NCBI RefSeq assembly: GCF_014041935.1
Contig: NZ_CP059491.1
Span: forward strand, 2,170,001-2,234,000
Source: Gordonia jinghuaiqii
GTDB lineage: Bacteria; Actinomycetota; Actinomycetes; Mycobacteriales; Mycobacteriaceae
Length of the DNA stretch: 64,000 nucleotides
Direction: 5' to 3'
Below, one piece after another: positions 8,312 to 16,326 of this stretch. A program made the position numbers and the translations under genes. The notes beneath the pieces were generated by a model, which saw nothing but the letters and a program-made list of their open reading frames with translations, was not told the origin of the DNA and did no database searches. Every line of letters begins with the position of its first letter. Position 1 is the first letter of the stretch.

Positions 8312-9631
8312 ATGAACGAACCGGGGACGAGATCCCAGAATCTTCTGTCGTGGAAGCTGACCGACAACGCAGTGGTGGCACCGGATGAGCGGCTGACCTG
8401 GCCGCGGACCGTCAGTATCGGTCTGCAACACGTGGTCGCCATGTTCGGCGCGACGTTCCTGGTGCCGGTGCTGACCGGCTTCCCGCCGTCGACGACGCTG
8501 TTCTTCTCCGGTGTCGGCACGCTGCTGTTCCTCCTCATCACGCGCAACCGCCTGCCCAGCTACCTGGGTTCGAGCTTCGCGATCATCGCCCCCGTCACCG
8601 CGGCGGTGGCCTCCGACGGGGCGTCGTCGGCACTGGGTGGCCTCGTCGCCGTCGGTGCGCTGCTGGTGATCATCGGCCTGATCAGTCACTTCGCCGGCGT
8701 CAGGTGGATCGAGACGTTGATGCCGCCGGTGGTGACCGGCGCGATCGTGGCCCTGATCGGCCTCAATCTGGCGCCTGCAGCCAAGGACAACTTCGTGAAG
8801 GACCCGGTTCTCGCGACCATCGTCCTGGTGTTGCTGGTCGCCTCGGCGGTGCTGTTCCGCGGATTGCTGGGTCGTCTGGCGATCTTCGTGAGCGTTCTCG
8901 TCGGCTACCTTCTGGCACTGGTTCTCGACTGGATCGACGACAGCAACGACTACATCGACACGTCCAAGATCGGCGATGCCGCCTGGGTCGGGCTACCCGA
9001 TTTCCAGACCCCGACTTTCGATCTGGGGGTCCTTCCGCTGTTCCTGCCCGTCGTGCTGGTTCTCGTCGTGGAGAACATCGGCCACGTGAAGTCGGTCGCG
9101 ATGATGACCGGCAGAGACTATGACGACTCGATGGGGCGTGCGCTGGCCGCCGACGGACTGGCGACCATGCTGGCCGGTGGTGGTGGTGGGTCGGCGACGA
9201 CCACCTATGCCGAGAACATCGGGGTCATGTCGGCGACCAAGGTCTACTCGACCGCGGCCTACTGGATCGCCGGGGCCGCGGCGATCCTTCTCGGGTTGTC
9301 GCCCAAGGTCGGGGCGGTGATCGCGGCGATTCCGCCCGGCGTCCTCGGAGGTGTGACCACCGCGTTGTACGGCCTGGTCGGCATCATCGGCATCCAGATC
9401 TGGGTGAGCAACAGGGTCGATTTCTCCAAACCGATCAACCAGTTCACAGCGGCCATCCCGCTGATCATCGGTATCGCCGACTACACCTGGAAGGTCGGTG
9501 ATCTGGTCTTCGCCGGGATCTCTCTGGGCTCGGTTGCGGCGCTGGTCATCTACCACTCGATGCGGGTCATCGGGAGGTGGCGGGGGACGGTGGATCTCGA
9601 CGGCCCGGTGGACCTCGACAAACACGGCTGA
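8312..9631 (+). CDS. NCS2-family nucleobase (uracil/xanthine) permease
   Basis: Nucleobase:cation symporter-2 protein, 439 residues from the ATG at 8312 (MNEPGTRSQNLLSWKL), with about 12-14 hydrophobic segments. Family marks are the QHVVAMFGATFLVPVL segment in TM1, GSSFAIIAP in the substrate region, VVENIGHVKSV (the conserved Glu of the transport site) and GGGGGSATTTYAENIGVM. These fit UraA/PyrP-type uracil or xanthine uptake at the cytoplasmic membrane. Upstream in-frame starts exist from 8237; the chosen start leaves the usual short hydrophilic lead before WKL. No ribosome-binding site is convincing for any of them. It diverges from padR and converges on the DUF1023 gene with only 15 bp between stop codons. 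Confidence 0.88.
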   Translation: MNEPGTRSQNLLSWKLTDNAVVAPDERLTWPRTVSIGLQHVVAMFGATFLVPVLTGFPPSTTLFFSGVGTLLFLLITRNRLPSYLGSSFAIIAPVTAAVASDGASSALGGLVAVGALLVIIGLISHFAGVRWIETLMPPVVTGAIVALIGLNLAPAAKDNFVKDPVLATIVLVLLVASAVLFRGLLGRLAIFVSVLVGYLLALVLDWIDDSNDYIDTSKIGDAAWVGLPDFQTPTFDLGVLPLFLPVVLVLVVENIGHVKSVAMMTGRDYDDSMGRALAADGLATMLAGGGGGSATTTYAENIGVMSATKVYSTAAYWIAGAAAILLGLSPKVGAVIAAIPPGVLGGVTTALYGLVGIIGIQIWVSNRVDFSKPINQFTAAIPLIIGIADYTWKVGDLVFAGISLGSVAALVIYHSMRVIGRWRGTVDLDGPVDLDKHG

Positions 9632-9646
9632 CTGCGTCGACGCCGA

Positions 9647-11380
9647 TCACCGCGGTAGCCGCAGAGGGATGTCGCGCAGAGGGATGTCGCGCAGAGGGAT
9701 GTCGCGCAGTGGGATGTCGGGGAGGGGCCCCGGCAAGTCGATGTCGCCGTCGACGCGGTCGTTGAGCAGGTAAAGCCACCACATCGGGGCCGGGGCCCCC
9801 GGCGGCGGCAGTTCCGGGACGTCGGGTAGTCGCGGAGTGTAGGGGTCGGGGTCGCCTCCGGTGATGACCTCGACCATGTTCTGAAACGCGGTCGAGTCCG
9901 GGTCGTTCCAGTACCCGCCATGGGTTTTGGGTCCGCCGAGGTACTCGCGCCCGTCGATCGTCACGGTGCCGGTGTCCAGGCGGGTCACCCCGGGGGCGGT
10001 GTCGGGGTCCTGGCCATGGGGATTCCCGGGTAGCGACTGCGAGTAGTGGATCGGGTCGCCGGGGAAGGTCAGTGAGTAGCGATCCACCCCGTCGGGATGG
10101 GGGAGGTCGAACACGCCGGTGCCGGCGGCCGACGCGTAGATGACCCGGTCCGGGGTGAGGCCGAGTTGTTCGGCCGAGCCGACGATCGAGCCGCCGTAGG
10201 AGTGGCCCACGAATGTGGTTGTCGCGCCGGGGGTCTGACGTTCGATCTCGGCATCGAGCTCGTGCCCGAAGAGCTCGAGCCGCGGTGCCATCGCCGCTGC
10301 GAACTTCGGGCTCGCCGCCTCGACGAGCCCCGGGGGAAGATCGCCGTCGAGGTAGAGGAACACCGGTCCGTCCGTCTGTTTCGCGAGTTCGGCCGCAGCC
10401 GTGCGGTTGTCGCCACTGACGGTGTCGAGGTCGGTTCCCGTGCCGGGAACGTAGGTGGTCGCGTTCGCGGTGCCTGGTCGGAGGGTTCCGATCATCTCGA
10501 CCATGCGTCCCCTGGGTGTGTTCACGAACGTGATGAACTGCCGTTCGACCTTCCCGTCGTCGCTCGGCCGACGGCCCGTGACCATCGGATCGGGTCTGGG
10601 GGCGAGGAGGTCACGCAATGTCTGCGCGCGCTTTCCCTCGCCCCGCCCGGACCGGACCTCCTCGACGAGAGCGTTGCGGATGTTGATCTCGTTGGCGGGG
10701 ATGCGGTGCTCGAAGGGAACCCCCGGCAGGTTCCCCATGATGTGCGGGTTCGCCTGGACGAGGCGCCGTACGTCGTCCGGGCTCATCTGTCCGACGATGT
10801 CGCGGACCTGGTCAGGGGACAGGGACTGCAGCAGGCGTATCGCGGCGTCGGCGTCCAGTGACTGCTCGCCCGGGAGGGCGACCTCGGGTTGCCCGCGCAC
10901 CATCGCCGCCAGATCAGCGGCGAAGCCCTCGAGTCGCGCGCCGTGGCGTTCGTCGAGGATGTCGATGGTGTCGAGTGCCCCGGCGATCGAGTCTGCGATG
11001 GCGTCGGCATGACCCTCCCGGTAGGTGTCGGGAGGTGTGACCGATCCGTCCCTGTTGACTGTGAAGCCGGCCTCCACAGCTCCCACGACGACGCGCAGCG
11101 CGTGGTCACGTGCATAGGACATGCCGACTCCGGCGTCGGTCGCCTCGTCGGCGATCATCTGCAGCACGTTGCGGACCTCGCCGGCGTGGTCGTGTTCCTG
11201 CCACATCCGGAGGTGGGCGGCGTCATGGGTTCGGCCGCGCCACGACGCGGCTGCTTCGAAGGCGCGTACGGCGCTGTCGATTCCGGCGTCGAGGTCTTCG
11301 CATGCTCTGGTCGCGGCAGACGCGGCGTCGATGAACGACTGCGGATCCCACGCCTGCAGCTCGGAGATGGTGGGTCGCAT
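9647..11380 (-). CDS. DUF1023 alpha/beta-hydrolase with WXG100-like N-terminus
   Basis: 577-residue protein. The N-terminal about 130 residues are helical and WXG100/ESX-substrate-like (SWRGRTHDAAHLRMW). The C-terminal half is a DUF1023 alpha/beta hydrolase with nucleophile elbow GHSYGG (S394), preceded by a Gly/Thr-rich segment YVPGTGTDLD. Such proteins are frequent in mycobacteria and Gordonia and are thought to be type VII-associated or surface lipases; no substrate is known. The ATG at 11380 overlaps the stop codon of the small upstream gene by one base (TGATG), so the two are translationally coupled. The C-terminus carries four consecutive DIPLR units, encoded by a 15-bp tandem repeat, just before the stop. 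Confidence 0.8.
   Translation of the reverse strand: MRPTISELQAWDPQSFIDAASAATRACEDLDAGIDSAVRAFEAAASWRGRTHDAAHLRMWQEHDHAGEVRNVLQMIADEATDAGVGMSYARDHALRVVVGAVEAGFTVNRDGSVTPPDTYREGHADAIADSIAGALDTIDILDERHGARLEGFAADLAAMVRGQPEVALPGEQSLDADAAIRLLQSLSPDQVRDIVGQMSPDDVRRLVQANPHIMGNLPGVPFEHRIPANEINIRNALVEEVRSGRGEGKRAQTLRDLLAPRPDPMVTGRRPSDDGKVERQFITFVNTPRGRMVEMIGTLRPGTANATTYVPGTGTDLDTVSGDNRTAAAELAKQTDGPVFLYLDGDLPPGLVEAASPKFAAAMAPRLELFGHELDAEIERQTPGATTTFVGHSYGGSIVGSAEQLGLTPDRVIYASAAGTGVFDLPHPDGVDRYSLTFPGDPIHYSQSLPGNPHGQDPDTAPGVTRLDTGTVTIDGREYLGGPKTHGGYWNDPDSTAFQNMVEVITGGDPDPYTPRLPDVPELPPPGAPAPMWWLYLLNDRVDGDIDLPGPLPDIPLRDIPLRDIPLRDIPLRLPR
9663..9722 (-). repeat. 15-bp in-frame tandem repeat, 4 copies (DIPLR)
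   Basis: Three exact copies of agagggatgtcgcgc and one diverged copy, in frame inside the DUF1023 gene. They end 16 bp before its stop codon and encode (R)DIPL repeats. Their near identity suggests recent expansion by slippage. Confidence 0.9.
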
Positions 11381-11742
11381 CAGCGTTCCTCGAGCGCGTG
11401 GAACTCGGCGCCCGCACGAGCATCTGTCGCCGTCGTCGTGGCCTCGAACGTCTTCAGTGCCTCGCTCATCGCGATCAGACGGTCGCCGATGGATTCGATG
11501 GCATTGCGTGCCGGATCGGCAGTGGCGTGCAGCGCACGCGCCACCCGGCTCGACGGCGCGGCCACCTCACCGATCGCGGCGACGTCGAGTGCGTGGATCG
11601 CGATGCCGTTCGCGCGCCAGGCCGTGGACGTCGCATCGACCTCCGCCGGTGAAACGCCCAAAACGTGGTCCTGCGAGCCTGTTTCGCGGCGACGTCGAGG
11701 GAGTGGCAAGGAGAACGGTGGAAAGGGAAGCGGGAGAGTCAT
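11380..11742 (-). CDS. Small ESX-like partner protein of the DUF1023 hydrolase
   Basis: 120-residue protein starting at the ATG at 11742, chosen because GGAGG lies 3-7 nt upstream. After a proline-rich lead (MTLPLPFPPFSLPLP) and a basic patch RRRR, the remainder is alanine-rich helix (VDATSTAWRANGIAIHALD, AMSEALKTFEATTTATDAR), in the style of the about 100-residue type VII-associated helical proteins often encoded just before DUF1023 hydrolases. I do not recognise a specific family. It is coupled to the hydrolase by a 1-nt overlap, so the two products probably work together. The open frame extends to 11826, but that part lacks a ribosome-binding site. Confidence 0.7.
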   Translation of the reverse strand: MTLPLPFPPFSLPLPRRRRETGSQDHVLGVSPAEVDATSTAWRANGIAIHALDVAAIGEVAAPSSRVARALHATADPARNAIESIGDRLIAMSEALKTFEATTTATDARAGAEFHALEER

Positions 11743-11872
11743 GATCCTCCAGGGGTGTGCGACCCACCCGAAGCGGTGGTGCGGACCTATGACGCAGCGC
11801 GTACCCCGGACGGTTCCCTCGGTCACCCGGGCGCGACGCCGCGCGGCATGAGCCGTGCGACGCTGTGGAGAG

Positions 11873-11946
11873 TGCCCCCGGCAGGACTCGAACCTGCGAC
11901 CTAGGGATTAGAAGGCCCTTGCTCTATCCACCTGAGCTACGGAGGC
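11873..11946 (-). tRNA. tRNA-Arg (TCT anticodon)
   Basis: Minus-strand cloverleaf: acceptor GCCTCCG/CGGGGGC, D arm GCTC...GAGC, anticodon loop CTTCTAA (anticodon TCT), and T arm GCAGG-TTCGAGT-CCTGC. Discriminator A; CCA is not encoded. The last anticodon-stem pair is C-T, a small irregularity. Confidence 0.88.
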
Positions 11947-12049
11947 TGACCGGCGCTCGTGACATCGGGCACGTGGCGTCGGGCACATGGAGTCTACGAC
12001 ATGCCGGGCGATGCGCCGCAGACACGCACGTGCTCCGGCCCGACGATCG

Positions 12050-12155
12050 AAATGAGGTCGCGCGCGAGTTCGTTTCGACAGTTCGACCTCGATCGAGGTC
12101 GTATCTCCGGACTCATGTCGCACGCGACTTCGGCTCGGTGATCCGACCCGGGAGG
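12050..12155. repeat. Dispersed palindromic repeat, copy B
   Basis: Contains a perfect 18-bp palindrome CGACCTCGATCGAGGTCG at 12084-12101. Its left arm (GGTCGCGCGCGAG...TTTCGACAGTT) aligns with the reverse complement of copy A. Its right arm (GTCGCACGCGAC 12117-12128, TCCGACCCGGG 12142-12152) aligns with copy A directly. It occupies most of the 290-bp gap between tRNA-Arg and the CopD-CtaG gene, where I see no gene. Confidence 0.7.
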
Positions 12156-12236
12156 GACCGGGCCGTCGGTGTGCTGCAGACCACGCCGTACCAGGTCGAA
12201 GGGTGTGGCGTCGGGCCTCGGACCTACAGTTGAGGA

Positions 12237-14273
12237 ATGACCCGCACGTCGACGCCCGCCTCAGCGGAGCAGCATCGCGACGAGATGAACGAACCGCGCG
12301 GCGTCGTCACCGCGATCCTGTGGGCATCGGGTTGGCTCGCCGCGATCGTCGCAGTCGCCGTCACCGCGGTGTCCGCGGCGTCGGTGCTGACGCTGACCGG
12401 CGTCCCCGACCCTGGCGCCCTCACCACCTATGGCCTGCCGGCGGTGACCGCGATCGGCGAGTTCGCTGCCGCGATCGCTCTCGGTTCGGCGGTGTTCGCC
12501 GCCTTCTTCGTCCCGCCCCAAACCAACGGCGTGCTCGACGTCGGGGGCTACCGCGCCATCCGGATCGCCGCGTCGAGCGCCCTGGTGTGGTCGGTCTGCG
12601 CGGTCTTCCTGATGCCGCTGTCGGCGTCGGAGGTGAGCGGGGCCCCGTTGTCGGAGGCGATCACGCCGTCGAACCTGATCACCGCCTACGGCCAGGTCGC
12701 CGAGGTGCGCACCTGGTTCTGGACCGCCGTGTTCGCACTGGTCGCGGCCATCATCGCCCGTATGACGCTGCACTGGGGACCGACGGTCGGGGTGATCGCG
12801 TTCTCGGTCTTCAGCCTGCTGCCGTCGGCCTTCGCCGGGCACTCGTCCTCGGGCGGCAATCACGACATCGCCACCAACAGCCTCATCCTGCACATTCTCG
12901 GAGCCACCCTGTGGCTGGGCGGTCTCAGTGCGGTCGTGGTCTACGCGCTCGCCTCGGGGAAGTGGCGGGCCCTCGCGGTTCGACGCTTCTCGCGGGTCGC
13001 GTTCTGGTGCATCCTCGTCGTCGGGGTCAGCGGGGTCGTCAACGCGCTCGTCCGGGTCCCGCTCGACGACCTCTTCACCGACACCTACGGCCGCCTCGTC
13101 GTGGCGAAGGTGGTCGCGTTCGTCATCCTCGGTGGTCTCGGCGCATGGCACCGTCGTGTCACCATCGCCCAGCTCGACGCCGCGAAGGACGGGGACCCGC
13201 GGCCATCGCTCTTCGTTCGGTTCGGTCTGGTCGAACTGGCCGTATTCGCGGCCACCTTCGGCCTCGCCGTCGGCCTGAGCCGTACTCCGCCGCCGCTGGT
13301 GGACACCTCGGAGATCTCCCCGGTCGAGAACGCCATCGGCTACGACCTCGACGCCGCGCCCACCTTCGCCCGGTTCCTCACCGAGTGGCGATTCGACCTG
13401 ATCTTCGGACTCGCCGCCATCGTGCTGGCGGTCGTGTACGTGCGCGGTGTCGTGCGGTTGAAGCGCCGAGGCGACGCCTGGCCGGTCGGGCGCACCTTCG
13501 CGTGGCTCCTGGGGTGTCTGTTGCTGCTCCTGGCGACGTCGTCCGGTCTCGGACGCTACGCGCCGGCCATGTTCAGCATCCACATGATCGCCCACATGCT
13601 GATGTCGATGATGATTCCCGTCCTGCTGGTGCTCGGGGGCCCGGTGACCCTCGCGCTCCGCGCCCTCCCGCCCGCGGGGCGCGGCAATCCGCCGGGACCT
13701 CGCGAGTGGATTCAGATCGGCGTGCACTCGGCACCGTCACGAATCCTCACGCATCCGCTGATCGCGGCGGTCATGTTCGTGGGCAGTTTCTACATCCTCT
13801 ACCTCGGCGGACTCTACGAGGCCGTGGTCGGCTATCACGCCGCGCACCTGCTGATGAATCTGCACTTCCTGCTCAGCGGGTACCTGTTCTACTGGCTGGT
13901 CATCGGCATCGACCCGGCGCCGCGTCAGGTCTCGCCGGTGGCCAAGCTCGGCATCGTGCTGGGTTCGCTGCCGTTCCACGCCTTCTTCGGTGTGGCACTG
14001 ATGGCGACCACCACCGTCATCGCGGAGACCTACTATCGCGGACTCAACCTGCCGTGGACCTACAACCTGTTCGACGACCAGCGGGTCGGCGGCGGAATCG
14101 CATGGGCCGCAGGCGAGATCCCGTTGGTGGTGATCATGCTGGCGCTGCTGGTCCAGTGGAACCGCACCGACAATCGGCAGGCCCGACGCTATGACCGCAA
14201 CGCGGTCCGCGATCACGACGCCGATCTCGAGAGCTACAACGACATGCTCAAGGAGCTCAACAAGCGCGGCTGA
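12237..14273 (+). CDS. CopD-CtaG fusion membrane protein (copper / cytochrome c oxidase assembly)
   Basis: 678-residue polytopic protein. The N-terminal half (about 20-330) is a CopD-type copper-resistance membrane domain with FAGHSSSGGNHD and HILGATLWLGGLSAVVVY. The C-terminal half (about 390-640) is a caa3_CtaG-type domain with HMIAHMLMSMMIPVLLVLG and HLLMNLHFLLSGYLFYWLV, whose histidines are the expected copper ligands. The same fusion is known in mycobacteria (Rv0102). The probable role is handling copper for cytochrome c oxidase assembly in the cytoplasmic membrane; resistance by sequestration is the alternative. The ATG at 12237 gives a cytosolic lead of about 25 residues before TM1. 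The next gene follows after about 120 bp on the same strand. Confidence 0.88.
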   Translation: MTRTSTPASAEQHRDEMNEPRGVVTAILWASGWLAAIVAVAVTAVSAASVLTLTGVPDPGALTTYGLPAVTAIGEFAAAIALGSAVFAAFFVPPQTNGVLDVGGYRAIRIAASSALVWSVCAVFLMPLSASEVSGAPLSEAITPSNLITAYGQVAEVRTWFWTAVFALVAAIIARMTLHWGPTVGVIAFSVFSLLPSAFAGHSSSGGNHDIATNSLILHILGATLWLGGLSAVVVYALASGKWRALAVRRFSRVAFWCILVVGVSGVVNALVRVPLDDLFTDTYGRLVVAKVVAFVILGGLGAWHRRVTIAQLDAAKDGDPRPSLFVRFGLVELAVFAATFGLAVGLSRTPPPLVDTSEISPVENAIGYDLDAAPTFARFLTEWRFDLIFGLAAIVLAVVYVRGVVRLKRRGDAWPVGRTFAWLLGCLLLLLATSSGLGRYAPAMFSIHMIAHMLMSMMIPVLLVLGGPVTLALRALPPAGRGNPPGPREWIQIGVHSAPSRILTHPLIAAVMFVGSFYILYLGGLYEAVVGYHAAHLLMNLHFLLSGYLFYWLVIGIDPAPRQVSPVAKLGIVLGSLPFHAFFGVALMATTTVIAETYYRGLNLPWTYNLFDDQRVGGGIAWAAGEIPLVVIMLALLVQWNRTDNRQARRYDRNAVRDHDADLESYNDMLKELNKRG

Positions 14274-14390
14274 TCTGTGGGGACTCCTCCCGGGTTCTCC
14301 ACAGATGCCCGGCGTCGTCGTTTCCGCGTCCGTGCCGGGGCGATGCTGATGCGGCCACACTTCCCGTGGCCGACACCAGTAGGAGCGACC

Positions 14391-14801
14391 ATGTTTGAGA
14401 CGTATACGACAGTCATCGGAACCGTTGTGTCCGATCCCCGCCGGCGTCAGACGACCACCGGCGAGGACGTGATCTCGTTCCGGGTGGCGTGCACCTCGCG
14501 CCGCATCGACAAGAGCAGCGGTGAGTGGATCGACGGGCCGACGCTGTACCTGACGGTCAGCTGCTGGCGCCGGCTCCTCGCCGGCGTCGGGCTCGCGATA
14601 GCGAAGGGCCGGCCGGTGATCGCGCACGGTCAGATCAAGACCAACGAGTATCCCGCGGCCGATGGTTCGCGCCGCTCCGATCTCGAGATGACCGCGGTGG
14701 CCGTCGGACTCGACCTGAGCAGGTGCGTGGTCACCTATCGTGGGACACCGGCACAGCACCGGTCGACGCCGGCGGTCGAGATCGAGGACTCGGCGGCATA
14801 G
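14391..14801 (+). CDS. Single-stranded DNA-binding protein paralog
   Basis: 136-residue OB-fold SSB: MFETYTTVIGTVVSDP, FRVACTSRR, LYLTVSCWRRLLAGV and GRPVIAHGQIKTNEY are SSB landmarks. The ATG at 14391 is chosen because AGGAG lies 5 nt upstream; the frame is open from 14277 without family similarity. It ends EIEDSAA and lacks both the long Gly/Pro-rich tail and the acidic DDDIPF-type tip that recruits partner proteins, so it is an accessory paralog (Rv2478c type) rather than the essential replication SSB. In M. tuberculosis this gene adjoins the ettA and gdh genes; here the gad pair has been inserted between them. Confidence 0.88.
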   Translation: MFETYTTVIGTVVSDPRRRQTTTGEDVISFRVACTSRRIDKSSGEWIDGPTLYLTVSCWRRLLAGVGLAIAKGRPVIAHGQIKTNEYPAADGSRRSDLEMTAVAVGLDLSRCVVTYRGTPAQHRSTPAVEIEDSAA

Positions 14802-14818
14802 TCATGGGCCGGTGCGGT

Positions 14819-14836
14819 GCGGCCCATCCGGGCCGC
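14819..14836. terminator. Short hairpin between convergent ssb and gadB
   Basis: GCGGCCC-ATCC-GGGCCGC, 7 bp perfect, sits exactly between the stop codons of the ssb paralog (14801) and gadB (14839). No T-run follows, so termination is plausible but unproven. Confidence 0.45.
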
Positions 14837-14838
14837 GC

Positions 14839-16254
14839 TCAGTGGTGGAAGGCCGTGGTCTGCCCTTCGTGCGGTAGCGGACCGTCGAGACGGTCGAGGT
14901 AGTCGACCTCGGTCTTGATGTCTGCCAGCAAGGCGGTGGCCAGGTCGTGGCTGAAGCCGTTGCGCACGACGACACGCTGAACTGTGAGGTCGCTCAGGTC
15001 GTCGGGCATGGGGTAGGCCGGCACCAGCCAGCCCTTCATGCGCAGGCGGTCCGACAGGTCGTAGAGCGTCCACTTGTCGGTGTGGCCCTTGGCCAGCCGC
15101 CAGGCGAACACGGGGATGTCGGAACCGTCGTTCCACAACTCGAACGCGGGGATCTTCTCCACCTCGTGGGCGAGGAACTGCGCGACACTCAGAGACTCCT
15201 GCTGCACACGCCGGTAACCGTCGAAGCCCAGGCGCAGAAACAGGTAGTACTGAAGCAGGACCTGTGCGCCCGGCCTCGAGAAGTTCAGCGCGAAGGTCGG
15301 CATGTTTCCGCCCAGGTAGCTGACGTAGAAGATCAGCTCGTCGGGGAGGGCGGAGGTGTCGCGCCACACCACCCAGCCGAGTCCCGGATACACCAGTCCG
15401 TATTTGTGGCCGGAGGTGCTGATCGAGGCGACCCGCTCGATGCGGAAGTCCCACACCAGGTCCGGCTGGCAGAACGGCGCGATCATCGCACCCGATGCGC
15501 CGTCCACGTGGATGGGCACGTCGACGCCGCTGTCGGCCGCGATCTTGTCGAGGGCCTGAGCGATGGCGGCCACCGGCTCATAGGCCCCGGTGTAGGTGAC
15601 GCCCATGATGGCGACCACGCCGATGGTGTTCTCATCGACGTATCTGTCGAGCCCGTGTCCGTCGAGCGTCCTGTGCTCCTCGGAGATCGGGACGTACCGC
15701 GCCTCGACCTCGAAGTAGTTGCAGAACTTCTCCCAGCAGACCTGGACCGCGCTCGACAGCACGAGATTCGGCCTTTCGGTCGACTGCCCGGCATCACGGC
15801 GACGCTTCTGCCACCGACGTTTCAGCGCGAGACCGCCGAGCATGCAGGCCTCGGAGGAGCCGATGGTCGACGTGCCGAGAGCGCGCTCGGGGTCTGGGGC
15901 GTTCCACAGGTTGGCAATCATTGTCCAGCAACGGGTTTCGATCTCCGCCGTTTGCGGGTACTCGTCCTTGTCGATCATGTTCTTGTCGGCGGACTCGGTG
16001 TAGAGCCGCCGCGCATGATCGTCCATCCATGTGCCGACGAAGGTCGCCAGGTTCAGTCGGGAGTTGCCGTCCAGCATGGCCTCGTCATGAACGATCTGGT
16101 ACGCGGTCTCAGGTAGCGATTCCGCCTGCGGTACCTGACGCTTCGGGATGTCGGTCGCCTCGCCGGGCCGGGCGAAGATCGGGTTGAGCGAGACTGAGTC
16201 GCTGTCTCCGGTCGACCGTCCGCGGACGTGGTCGCGAGCATTCTTCTCGGGCAT
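14839..16254 (-). CDS. gadB: Glutamate decarboxylase
   Basis: 471-residue PLP-dependent group II decarboxylase converting L-glutamate to GABA and CO2 with consumption of a proton. The PLP lysine is K284 in STSGHKYG; IHVDGASGAMIAPF contains the Asp that binds the pyridine ring. The start at 16254 has GAGGAGA 6-7 nt upstream. The C-terminus ends TTAFHH; in E. coli GadB a penultimate His (H465) folds into the active site and gives the sharp acid-pH response, so pH control is likely here too. It lies 72 bp downstream of the antiporter gene on the same strand, probably one gadC-gadB operon. The pair is absent from this position in M. tuberculosis. Confidence 0.95.
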   Translation of the reverse strand: MPEKNARDHVRGRSTGDSDSVSLNPIFARPGEATDIPKRQVPQAESLPETAYQIVHDEAMLDGNSRLNLATFVGTWMDDHARRLYTESADKNMIDKDEYPQTAEIETRCWTMIANLWNAPDPERALGTSTIGSSEACMLGGLALKRRWQKRRRDAGQSTERPNLVLSSAVQVCWEKFCNYFEVEARYVPISEEHRTLDGHGLDRYVDENTIGVVAIMGVTYTGAYEPVAAIAQALDKIAADSGVDVPIHVDGASGAMIAPFCQPDLVWDFRIERVASISTSGHKYGLVYPGLGWVVWRDTSALPDELIFYVSYLGGNMPTFALNFSRPGAQVLLQYYLFLRLGFDGYRRVQQESLSVAQFLAHEVEKIPAFELWNDGSDIPVFAWRLAKGHTDKWTLYDLSDRLRMKGWLVPAYPMPDDLSDLTVQRVVVRNGFSHDLATALLADIKTEVDYLDRLDGPLPHEGQTTAFHH

Positions 16255-16326
16255 CGTTCTCCTCGGATTCTGTGATTGCCTGCCGGCCGATATTCCTGGG
16301 GGCTGACAGTGGGGTCTCTGCTGGTC

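Noticed and set aside
11873..12155. Integration site at tRNA-Arg
   Set aside because: The sequence after the tRNA contains the palindromic repeat but no integrase and no repeated tRNA 3' end was found in the window.
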